Shown here: positions 27,776-35,542 of the stretch, piece after piece | How the letters are laid out: the number at the start of each line of letters is the position of its first letter | Position numbering within the stretch: position 1 is the stretch's first letter | NCBI GenBank assembly: GCA_030427585.1 | Contig: JAUIBW010000006.1 | Coordinates: 1 to 64,000 of the forward strand | Reading direction: 5' to 3' | Length of the DNA stretch: 64,000 nucleotides | DNA from: Bacteroidia bacterium | Lineage (GTDB): Bacteria > Bacteroidota > Bacteroidia > Flavobacteriales > Flavobacteriaceae | Notes under the pieces: generated by a model | Databases searched by the model: none | What the model was told of the DNA's origin: nothing | Seen by the model: the letters and a program-made list of their open reading frames with translations, nothing else | Translations under genes and position numbers: made by a program

Positions 27776-27794
27776 TAATTCAAACGGGTTTTTT
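27766..27794 (+). terminator. Attenuator terminator before hisG
   Basis: Perfect 9-bp stem CCCGTTTGA (27766-27774) / TCAAACGGG (27780-27788) with a 5-base loop, followed by six Ts (27789-27794). It lies between the leader peptide and hisG. Confidence 0.88.
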
Positions 27795-27842
27795 GTTTCT
27801 AGAAAACTTGTTTTTGAATTGCTCAAGCACAACAACAAAAAA

Positions 27843-28700
27843 ATGTCAAAAATTAAAATTGCAATTCAAAAAAGCGGGCGCCTTAATGAGGATTCAGTAA
27901 AAATATTGAAAGACTGTGGTATTTCGATTGATAATGGTAAAGATCAATTAAAAGCTCAAACCCGTAATTTTCCTATGGAAGTTATGTTTTTACGAAATGG
28001 AGATATCCCCCAATACCTTAGAGATGGTATCGTTGATATTGCTATTATAGGAGAGAATGTACTTATAGAAAAAGGAAAAGATATTTCGATTACAGAACGA
28101 CTTAATTTTTCAAAATGTAAAGTTTCTCTGGCAGTCCCAAAAGATTTTGTGTATAATTCGATTAAAGATCTTGACGGAAAAAAAATTGCTACATCGTACC
28201 CTAACACAGTTAATGAGTACCTAGAAAAACAAGGAATCTCGGCAGAATTACACCAAATATCGGGATCGGTAGAGATTGCACCCAATATAGGTTTGGCAGA
28301 TGCAATTTGCGATATTGTATCGAGTGGTAGCACATTATTTAAAAATAACCTTAAAGAAGTAGAGGTTATGCTTACGTCTGAAGCTGTACTTGCGGTATCT
28401 CCAAAAATATCAGACGACAATAAAAAACTTCTTGAAAAATTGCAATTTAGAATCAAAGCTGTTTTAAAAGCCAGAAACTCTAAATATGTCCTGCTTAATG
28501 CTCCTAATCATAAAATAGAAGATATTGTTAAAATACTACCTGGTATGCGAAGCCCTACAGTATTACCATTGGCAGAAGAAGGCTGGAGCTCTATTCATAC
28601 TGTTGTTGAAAAAAATAAATTTTGGGATATTCTTGATGAGTTAAAAGCAGAAGGAGCAGAAGGAATTTTGGTTTGTCCAATTGAAAAAATGGTTTTATAA
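27843..28700 (+). CDS. hisG: ATP phosphoribosyltransferase HisG, long form
   Basis: A 285-residue HisG that joins ATP and PRPP in the first, committed step of histidine synthesis. Family motifs include IAIQKSGRLNEDS at the start, LRNGDIPQYLRDGIVDIAIIGENV and DAICDIVSSGSTLFKNNL (PRPP loop). The C-terminal part (about residues 215-285) is the regulatory ACT-like domain of the long form, so feedback inhibition by histidine is expected. I chose ATG at 27843; an in-frame ATG at 27771 lies inside the attenuator hairpin and cannot be the main start. It opens an eight-gene his operon. Confidence 0.96.
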   Translation: MSKIKIAIQKSGRLNEDSVKILKDCGISIDNGKDQLKAQTRNFPMEVMFLRNGDIPQYLRDGIVDIAIIGENVLIEKGKDISITERLNFSKCKVSLAVPKDFVYNSIKDLDGKKIATSYPNTVNEYLEKQGISAELHQISGSVEIAPNIGLADAICDIVSSGSTLFKNNLKEVEVMLTSEAVLAVSPKISDDNKKLLEKLQFRIKAVLKARNSKYVLLNAPNHKIEDIVKILPGMRSPTVLPLAEEGWSSIHTVVEKNKFWDILDELKAEGAEGILVCPIEKMVL

Positions 28701-28741
28701 ATAATTTAATGTGTTTCTGCTATAGCAGAAATGAAAAAGAG

Positions 28742-30028
28742 ATGCAAAAAATATACAATCCCAATAAAAATAATTGGCCAGAAATATTAAAAAGACCAAC
28801 ACAAGCTGTGGCCGATATCGAAGAAAAAGTATTGACGGTTTTTAATGAAATCAAAACAGAAGGTGACCAGGCAGTACAACGATATACTAAGAAATTTGAT
28901 AAAGTAGATATTGATACAATTCTTGTAGGCTTTGAAGAAATAGAAGAAGCAAAAAAACTAATAGATCAAAACCTAAAAGATGCTATACAATTAGCTAAAT
29001 CTAATATCGAAAGATTTCATGCGGCACAAAAGACGGATAAAGTTTCTGTTGAAACAACAATCGGAGTGAAATGCTGGCAGGAGAAAAGACCAATTCAAAA
29101 AGTAGGATTATACATCCCGGGAGGAACGGCTCCTTTATTTTCTTCAATTTTGATGTTAACTGTCCCTGCTAATCTTGCAGGATGCAAAGAAATCGTATTA
29201 TGCTCTCCTCCAAATAAAGAAGGGAAAATCCACCCGGCTATTTTGTATGCTGCTAATCTTTGTGGAGTAACAAAAATATGTAAAGTAGGAGGAATTCAAG
29301 CTATTGCAGGAATGACTTTTGGAACAGAAACCATCCCGTCTGTATACAAAATATTTGGTCCGGGTAATCAATTTGTAACAGTGGCAAAGCAGCTGGCAAC
29401 GAAATTTGGAGTTGCTATAGATATGCCAGCTGGACCAAGTGAATTACTTGTGGTTGCAGATGATACTGCCGATGCCTCTTTTGTTGCTTCTGATTTGTTA
29501 AGCCAGGCAGAGCATGGTAAAGATAGTCAGGTGATTTTGGTATCTACCTCTAAAGAAATGATGACTGAAGTAGAAGAAGAAGTTATTAAACAATTAGCAG
29601 TTTTGCCAAGGAAAGAAATTGCAGAAGGAGCTATATCCAATTCCAAATTGATTTATGTAGAAGATGACCAGGAAGCTATAGAATTAATCAACGAGTATGG
29701 CCCAGAGCATTTTATAGTATGTGCAAAAAATGAAGATTTTTATATTGATAATATAACCAACGCTGGTTCTGTGTTTATTGGTAATTACACCCCAGAAAGT
29801 GCTGGTGATTATGCTTCGGGGACTAATCATACCTTACCAACTAATGGATATGCTAAACAATATAGTGGTGTAAACCTGGATAGTTTTATGAAGTCAATGA
29901 CATTTCAGAAAATATCAAAAGAAGGTATCCAGAACATAGGTAATGCAATTGAACTTATGGCTGAAGCAGAAGGTTTACAAGCACATAAGAATGCAGTAAC
30001 ATTACGATTAGATAGTTTATCTAAATAA
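28742..30028 (+). CDS. hisD: Histidinol dehydrogenase HisD
   Basis: A 428-residue NAD- and zinc-dependent enzyme that oxidises histidinol to histidine in two steps. The NAD/substrate segments YIPGGTAPLFSSILMLTVPA and GPGNQFVTVAKQLA are intact; zinc and catalytic residues lie in SQAEHGKDSQ and YGPEHF, with GNYTPESAGDYASGTNHTLPT near the end. I chose ATG at 28742 because the product then begins like other HisD proteins (MQKIYNP); an in-frame ATG at 28709 adds 11 unrelated residues. It is 41 bases after hisG. Confidence 0.96.
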   Translation: MQKIYNPNKNNWPEILKRPTQAVADIEEKVLTVFNEIKTEGDQAVQRYTKKFDKVDIDTILVGFEEIEEAKKLIDQNLKDAIQLAKSNIERFHAAQKTDKVSVETTIGVKCWQEKRPIQKVGLYIPGGTAPLFSSILMLTVPANLAGCKEIVLCSPPNKEGKIHPAILYAANLCGVTKICKVGGIQAIAGMTFGTETIPSVYKIFGPGNQFVTVAKQLATKFGVAIDMPAGPSELLVVADDTADASFVASDLLSQAEHGKDSQVILVSTSKEMMTEVEEEVIKQLAVLPRKEIAEGAISNSKLIYVEDDQEAIELINEYGPEHFIVCAKNEDFYIDNITNAGSVFIGNYTPESAGDYASGTNHTLPTNGYAKQYSGVNLDSFMKSMTFQKISKEGIQNIGNAIELMAEAEGLQAHKNAVTLRLDSLSK

Positions 30029-30031
30029 AAT

Positions 30032-30064
30032 AGACCTTCAAGGTTTAACAAACCTTGAAGGTCT
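30032..30064. repeat. Perfect 15-bp inverted repeat between hisD and hisC
   Basis: Arms 30032-30046 and 30050-30064, starting AGACCTTCAAGG, with a 3-base loop AAC. There is no following T tract, so it is a poor terminator; it resembles short palindromic elements scattered between genes in Flavobacteriia. Confidence 0.85.
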
Positions 30065-30114
30065 CATTAGAATTTCGAAGATAACATATTATATAAAAAT
30101 GTAGGAGAAAAAAA

Positions 30115-31173
30115 ATGAACAAAACACAATTCAGCATAAAACAATTAGTTCGAAAGAACATACAAAATCTAAAACCGTATAGTTCGGCCAGAGACGAGTT
30201 TACAGATTTTGATCAGGATATGGTTTTTTTAGATGCCAATGAAAATCCTTACGAAAATGGAGTCAATCGATATCCTGATCCGCAACAGAAAAGTTTAAAA
30301 AAGATAATAGCAAATCAAAGAAAAGTTTCAAAAACCAATTTACTTCTTGGTAATGGTAGCGATGAAGTATTAGATCTAATATTTAGAGCATTTTGCGAAC
30401 CTGGTATCGACAATATTATTACTATGCCTCCTACATACGGGATGTATAAAGTATTGGCAGATATCAATAATATAGAAGAACAACAAGTCTGGTTAGAAGA
30501 AGATTTTCAACCAGATGTCGAAGCCATACTTGCTATAGCGAATAGTTGTTCTAAATTACTTTTTATTTGCTCTCCTAATAACCCTTCGGGAAATTTGATT
30601 GAACAAAAACGAATAGAAGAACTTCTGGGGCGTTTTAGGGGATTAGTGATTATTGATGAAGCCTATATCGATTTTACAAATAGAGAAAGTTGGGTAAGGA
30701 GTATAGATAAGTATCCAAATCTAATAGTAACGCAGACGTTATCCAAAGCGTATGGTTTGGCAGGCATACGACTAGGAATTTGTTATGCTTCTGAAGAAAT
30801 AATAGATATTTTAAATAAAATAAAACCTCCTTATAATGTGAACGAATTAACACAACAACGAGCACTGCAACGTGTTAGTAATGAAGATCGAATTCTAGCC
30901 GAGGTGTCAGCTATAATAGAAGGGCGTTCCCTTTTGGAAGAGGCTTTATCTACCGTAAATTTTGTAAAGAAAATATTTAAAAGTGATGCCAATTTTATTT
31001 TGGTAAGAGTAGATGATGCTAATAAGCGATACGATCAGTTAATTAAGAGAGGTATTGTAGTTCGTAATAGAAGTACACAACCTTTATGCAAAAATACACT
31101 TCGGTTTACAGTAGGAACCAAAGAAGAAAATGAAAAATTGATAGAAGTACTTACCTCAATTTCAAAATTGTGA
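30115..31173 (+). CDS. hisC: Histidinol-phosphate aminotransferase HisC
   Basis: A 352-residue fold-type I PLP aminotransferase that makes histidinol phosphate from imidazole acetol phosphate and glutamate. The PLP Lys is in TQTLSKAYGLAGIRLG; FLDANENPYENG, GNGSDEVLDLIFRAF, FICSPNNPSGN and IIDEAYIDF are the usual family blocks. A clear AGGAG ribosome site precedes the ATG. It follows the hisD-hisC palindrome and precedes hisB by 144 bases. Confidence 0.96.
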   Translation: MNKTQFSIKQLVRKNIQNLKPYSSARDEFTDFDQDMVFLDANENPYENGVNRYPDPQQKSLKKIIANQRKVSKTNLLLGNGSDEVLDLIFRAFCEPGIDNIITMPPTYGMYKVLADINNIEEQQVWLEEDFQPDVEAILAIANSCSKLLFICSPNNPSGNLIEQKRIEELLGRFRGLVIIDEAYIDFTNRESWVRSIDKYPNLIVTQTLSKAYGLAGIRLGICYASEEIIDILNKIKPPYNVNELTQQRALQRVSNEDRILAEVSAIIEGRSLLEEALSTVNFVKKIFKSDANFILVRVDDANKRYDQLIKRGIVVRNRSTQPLCKNTLRFTVGTKEENEKLIEVLTSISKL

Positions 31174-31317
31174 ACTCATTTCAGAATTTTTTTAATAAAA
31201 ATAAAATTAGAGACAATAGTACAGTATGAAATAAGCCATAACAATTAAGTTGGTATCCAACCGAAATATTCTATGGTGATCCCATCTTACTGTTAAAAAC
31301 AATAAATATATAAACAG

Positions 31318-32454
31318 ATGAAAAAGAAAGTATTATTTATAGACCGTGATGGTACGATTATCAAAGAAACTGCAGATGAGCAAATAGATGCGTTCGAGAA
31401 AATGATATTCTATCCAAAGGCATTTACATATTTAGGTAAAATTGCTCAGGAATTAAACTATGAATTGGTAATGATTACCAATCAAGATGGTTTGGGTACC
31501 GATGTATTTCCTGAGGATACGTTTTGGCCTGTACATAATTTTATTATAAAATCTTTTGAAAATGAAGGAGTTGTGTTTGATAAAGTATTTCTAGATAGAA
31601 CTTTTCCTCATGAAAATGCAAATACCAGGAAACCAGGTACAGGCTTATTGGCCGAATATTTTTCTGAAGAATATGATCTGGTAAATTCTTTTGTAATTGG
31701 AGATCGTTTAACGGATATGGAATTGGCTAAAAATCTGGGGTCGAAAGGAATTTTTATTAACGATAATACCAATCTGGGAACAGGGGAGATTACAATAAAA
31801 AAGGAGGAGTTAAACAATCATATTGCTCTAGAGAGTAATGATTGGCAAAAAATATATGAATTTCTTAAACTGAAAGATCGCGTTGTAGAAATTTCTCGAA
31901 AAACCAATGAAACAGATATTTATATCAAACTAAATCTTGATGGTACTGGTAGAAGTGATATTGGTACAGGGTTAGAATTTTTTGATCATATGTTAGACCA
32001 AATTGCTCGTCACGGTCAAATGGATTTAGATATCAAAGTAAAAGGAGATTTAGAAGTTGATGAACACCACACTATAGAGGATACTGCAATAGCACTAGGA
32101 GAAGTGTTTAGCAAGGCTTTGGGTGACAAATTGGGGATCGAACGTTATGGCTTTTGTTTACCAATGGATGATTGTTTGGCACAGGTAGCAATTGATTTTG
32201 GAGGACGTAATTGGTTGGTATGGGAAGCAGAATTTAATCGCGAAATGATTGGTAAAATGCCAACAGAAATGTTTTTCCACTTTTTTAAATCATTTACCGA
32301 TGGGGCTAAAGCAAATCTTAATGTAAAAGCAGAAGGTAACAACGAGCATCATAAAATTGAAGCTATTTTTAAAGCTTTTGCAAAAGCTATTAAAGTGGCG
32401 GTAAAACGTGATCCCGATAAAATGATTTTACCCAGTACCAAAGGAGTACTATAA
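31318..32454 (+). CDS. hisB: Bifunctional histidinol-phosphatase / imidazoleglycerol-phosphate dehydratase HisB
   Basis: A 378-residue fusion of two pathway enzymes. Residues 1-165 are a HAD-type histidinol-phosphate phosphatase with nucleophile motif FIDRDGTII and [19 protein letters not shown]. Residues about 185-378 are imidazoleglycerol-phosphate dehydratase with [28 protein letters not shown] and [16 protein letters not shown], the metal-binding His clusters. The same fusion occurs in Enterobacteria and most Bacteroidota. Confidence 0.97.
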   Translation: MKKKVLFIDRDGTIIKETADEQIDAFEKMIFYPKAFTYLGKIAQELNYELVMITNQDGLGTDVFPEDTFWPVHNFIIKSFENEGVVFDKVFLDRTFPHENANTRKPGTGLLAEYFSEEYDLVNSFVIGDRLTDMELAKNLGSKGIFINDNTNLGTGEITIKKEELNNHIALESNDWQKIYEFLKLKDRVVEISRKTNETDIYIKLNLDGTGRSDIGTGLEFFDHMLDQIARHGQMDLDIKVKGDLEVDEHHTIEDTAIALGEVFSKALGDKLGIERYGFCLPMDDCLAQVAIDFGGRNWLVWEAEFNREMIGKMPTEMFFHFFKSFTDGAKANLNVKAEGNNEHHKIEAIFKAFAKAIKVAVKRDPDKMILPSTKGVL

Positions 32455-32514
32455 TTAGTTGCGAATTAAGATTGAAGAATTGTAAATCTGAAAATCATAA
32501 ATCTAAAATATAAA

Positions 32515-33096
32515 GTGAAAATTGTAATTATCAATTACGGAGCAGGAAATATCCAATCTATAAAATTTGCAATACAAAGACTGGGATATGAAGCAATATT
32601 AAGTAACGATCCCGAAGAAATCAAAGCAGCAGATAAAATCATTTTTCCGGGAGTAGGCGAGGCTAGTAGTGCAATGCATAAACTAAGAGATTCTGGGTTA
32701 GATCGCTTGATTCCAAAACTAGAACAACCGGTTTTGGGAATTTGCCTGGGGATGCAGTTAATGTGTAACTATACCGAAGAAGGAAATACTGAGGGGTTAG
32801 GTATTTTCGATGTTAGTGTCGTACGATTTGATAATCAGGTAAAAGTGCCACAAATAGGCTGGAATCAGATAGAATCTCTCGCTTCACCTTTGTTTGATGG
32901 GATCTTAGAAAATGAACATATCTATTTGGTACACAGTTACTATGCACCGGTTACCAAAGATACAGTTGCAAAGACTCATTATGGAATAACATATAGTACA
33001 GCTCTGCAAAAAGATAATTTTTACGGAACCCAGTTTCACCCAGAGAAAAGCAGCGTTGTAGGTGAGAAAATATTAAAGAATTTTTTGAAATTATAA
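32515..33096 (+). CDS. hisH: Imidazole glycerol phosphate synthase glutaminase subunit HisH
   Basis: A 193-residue class I glutamine amidotransferase that supplies ammonia to HisF. The nucleophile Cys is in GICLGMQLM, the His-Glu pair in QFHPEKSS. The start codon is GTG (32515), fixed by the family N-terminus MKIVIINYGAGN. The upstream ribosome site is weak. Its partner gene hisF lies two genes downstream, after hisA. Confidence 0.96.
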   Translation: MKIVIINYGAGNIQSIKFAIQRLGYEAILSNDPEEIKAADKIIFPGVGEASSAMHKLRDSGLDRLIPKLEQPVLGICLGMQLMCNYTEEGNTEGLGIFDVSVVRFDNQVKVPQIGWNQIESLASPLFDGILENEHIYLVHSYYAPVTKDTVAKTHYGITYSTALQKDNFYGTQFHPEKSSVVGEKILKNFLKL

Positions 33097-33121
33097 CTAA
33101 AAAAAACCTAACGAAAAAACT

Positions 33122-33850
33122 ATGAGAATCATACCAGCTATAGATATTATTGAAGGGAAATGTGTCCGTCTTTCGAAAGGAGATTATAACACGAAAAAAA
33201 TATATAATGAGAACCCATTAGAAGTTGCTAAGGAGTTTGAAGCCCACGGAATCGAATATCTGCATTTAGTTGATTTAGATGGAGCAAAATCTAAACATAT
33301 TGTCAATCATAAAGTGTTAGAGCAAATCGCATCAAGAACAAGCTTGAAAATTGATTTTGGAGGAGGTCTAAAGACCGATGATGACCTTAGAATCGCGTTT
33401 GAAAGTGGAGCAAATCAAATTACAGGAGGAAGTATTGCTGTAAAAGATCCCGAAATTTTTACCTCATGGTTGAAAAAGTTTGGAACAGATAAAGTTATTT
33501 TGGGAGCAGATGCACATCATGAAAAGATTGCAGTAAGTGGATGGTTAGAAGAAAGTGATAAAGAATTGATTCCATTTGTCCAAGAGTACCAGAAAGAAGG
33601 AATAACGTATGTGATTTGTACCGATATTAGCAAAGACGGGATGCTACAAGGACCTTCATTCGAGCTATATCAAAGGATATTATCTCAAACAGATCAACTT
33701 AAATTAATAGCATCAGGAGGAATCTCTGCTTTTGACGAATTGCCAAAACTGGCAGAAATTGGTTGTGAAGGAACTATTATTGGAAAAGCGATTTATGAAA
33801 ATAAAATAAGCTTGAAACAATTAGAAGAATATGTCCTGTCAAAAGCATAA
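33122..33850 (+). CDS. hisA: Phosphoribosylformimino-AICAR-phosphate isomerase HisA
   Basis: A 242-residue (beta-alpha)8 barrel that isomerises ProFAR to PRFAR. It has the paired half-barrel phosphate motifs ([13 protein letters not shown] and [13 protein letters not shown]), the acid/base Asp residues in [13 protein letters not shown] and [14 protein letters not shown]. Length is typical. 108 bases without a gene separate it from hisF. Confidence 0.96.
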   Translation: MRIIPAIDIIEGKCVRLSKGDYNTKKIYNENPLEVAKEFEAHGIEYLHLVDLDGAKSKHIVNHKVLEQIASRTSLKIDFGGGLKTDDDLRIAFESGANQITGGSIAVKDPEIFTSWLKKFGTDKVILGADAHHEKIAVSGWLEESDKELIPFVQEYQKEGITYVICTDISKDGMLQGPSFELYQRILSQTDQLKLIASGGISAFDELPKLAEIGCEGTIIGKAIYENKISLKQLEEYVLSKA

Positions 33851-33958
33851 AAAATAAATCTGCTGAAAAGCAACTTTTTGAAAAAATGAAGTTAGAGTAT
33901 ATAAAGCTCAAGAAGTAATTAGAGATTGTATCGTAAAAGAACTGAGTAAAAAAGAAGT

Positions 33959-34714
33959 ATGTTAACAAAGAGAATTATACCCTGTTTAGATATCAAAAAT
34001 GGACGTACCGTAAAAGGAGTCAATTTTGTTGATCTACGAGATGCGGGTGATCCCGTAGAACTTGCCGATGCATATTCAAAAGCAGGTGCCGATGAGTTAG
34101 TGTTTTTAGATATTTCTGCAACAGAAGAGCGTCGTAAAACATTAGCGGCATTAGTGCTTAAAGTAGCAGAAAAAGTAAATATCCCTTTTACTGTAGGTGG
34201 AGGAATTTCTTCTATTGAAGATGTAGACGTTTTATTGCAAAATGGAGCAGATAAGGTATCTATAAATTCATCTGCAGTAAAGAACCCGCAATTGATTAAT
34301 GATCTGGTAGGTAAGTTTGGATCACAATGTATTACTGTGGCTATAGATGCAAAACAAATCGATGGCAAATGGATAGTACACCTGGTAGGAGGAAAAGTAC
34401 CTACAGAGTTGGATTTGTTTGACTGGGCGAAAGAAGTGGAAAAACGAGGAGCTGGAGAGATATTGTTTACATCTATGGATCATGATGGTACCAAAGATGG
34501 ATTTGCAAATGAAGCATTGTCTATACTATCAGAAGAACTAAATATCCCCATAATTGCTTCTGGCGGAGCAGGAAATGTTCAACATTTTGTAGATACGTTT
34601 AAAAAAGGTAAAGCAGATGCTGCACTGGCAGCAAGTGTTTTTCACTTTAAAGAAATAGAAATTAAAAACTTAAAAAAGAATTTGCAGGATAATAAAATTC
34701 CTGTACGATTATAA
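33959..34714 (+). CDS. hisF: Imidazole glycerol phosphate synthase cyclase subunit HisF
   Basis: A 251-residue (beta-alpha)8 barrel that joins PRFAR with ammonia from HisH to form imidazole glycerol phosphate and AICAR. Catalytic Asp residues lie in [15 protein letters not shown] and [12 protein letters not shown]; phosphate sites are in [10 protein letters not shown] and [10 protein letters not shown]. Length is typical. HisH, its required partner, is in the same operon. Confidence 0.97.
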   Translation: MLTKRIIPCLDIKNGRTVKGVNFVDLRDAGDPVELADAYSKAGADELVFLDISATEERRKTLAALVLKVAEKVNIPFTVGGGISSIEDVDVLLQNGADKVSINSSAVKNPQLINDLVGKFGSQCITVAIDAKQIDGKWIVHLVGGKVPTELDLFDWAKEVEKRGAGEILFTSMDHDGTKDGFANEALSILSEELNIPIIASGGAGNVQHFVDTFKKGKADAALAASVFHFKEIEIKNLKKNLQDNKIPVRL

Positions 34715-34792
34715 AAAAAAGAATCTTTGATAGACGAAAGCAAATGATATACACTTTGATATCATAGTAAACTTCTAGAAGTGTTTTAAATT

Positions 34793-35389
34793 ATGGAAAT
34801 AAATTTCAATAAAAATGGTGACGGACTCGTGCCTGCTATTATACAAGATGCAATAACAAAGAATGTATTAATGCTTGGATACATGAATCAAGAAGCATAC
34901 AATACAACTGTAGAAACTAAAAAAGTAACTTTTTTTAGTCGCACCAAAAATAGATTATGGACAAAAGGAGAAGAAAGTGGTAACATTTTGAATCTAGTAG
35001 ACATAAAGAATGATTGTGATAATGATTCCCTTTTGATTACAGTAAATCCAGTAGGCCCAACTTGTCATAAAGGATCAGATACATGTTGGAATGAGGATAA
35101 TAAACCATCTTATGGATTTTTGTCAGAACTTGAAGATGTGATTAGAAATCGAAAAGAAAATCAGAAAGATACATCATCATATGTAGCATCGTTATTTAGG
35201 AAAGGAATTAATAAGGTAGCACAAAAAGTAGGAGAGGAAGCTGTAGAAGTTGTAATAGAGGCTAAAGACGATAATGAAGAGTTATTTTTAAACGAAAGTG
35301 CAGACTTGTTGTTTCACTATTTAATACTGCTACAAGCAAAAGGATATGAGTTAAAAGATATTGTAAAAGTTTTAGAATCTAGAAGCTAA
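34793..35389 (+). CDS. hisIE: Bifunctional phosphoribosyl-AMP cyclohydrolase / phosphoribosyl-ATP pyrophosphatase HisIE
   Basis: A 198-residue fusion. Residues about 1-100 are the HisI cyclohydrolase with FFSRTKNRLWTKGE, DCDNDSLL and the zinc ligand set CHKGSDTCW. Residues about 105-198 are the HisE all-helical pyrophosphohydrolase with KVGEEAVEVVIEAK and ESADLLFHYLILL. It catalyses the second and third steps of the pathway and closes the his operon, which therefore encodes all the needed enzymes. Confidence 0.97.
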   Translation: MEINFNKNGDGLVPAIIQDAITKNVLMLGYMNQEAYNTTVETKKVTFFSRTKNRLWTKGEESGNILNLVDIKNDCDNDSLLITVNPVGPTCHKGSDTCWNEDNKPSYGFLSELEDVIRNRKENQKDTSSYVASLFRKGINKVAQKVGEEAVEVVIEAKDDNEELFLNESADLLFHYLILLQAKGYELKDIVKVLESRS

Positions 35390-35409
35390 TATATAGTAAA
35401 CAAATATCA

Positions 35410-35423
35410 CTGAAAACCGGGAG
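35410..35423 (+). promoter_or_regulatory. 14-base motif shared with the 43618 gene's upstream region
   Basis: CTGAAAACCGGGAG, 120 bases before the type B gene, matches CTGAAAAACGGGAG at 43521-43534 except at one position; T-rich sequence follows both. It may be a shared operator. Confidence 0.3.
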
Positions 35424-35542
35424 TATTTTTTCCTTTTTTTTGATAAAATTGTGAAATATTATTGTATTGAGATTTCTTGGATTAATAGCCTTTTGAAACC
35501 TTATGTTTCTTGCTGTTGCATATATAAACACTATTATTACTT

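Noticed and set aside
27771-27842. Upstream in-frame ATG for hisG at 27771
   Set aside because: It lies inside the attenuator hairpin and would add 24 residues with no match to HisG; the family N-terminus begins at 27843.
31246-31262. Short hairpin GTTGG/CCAAC upstream of hisB
   Set aside because: A 5-bp stem without a T tract; too weak to call a terminator or switch.
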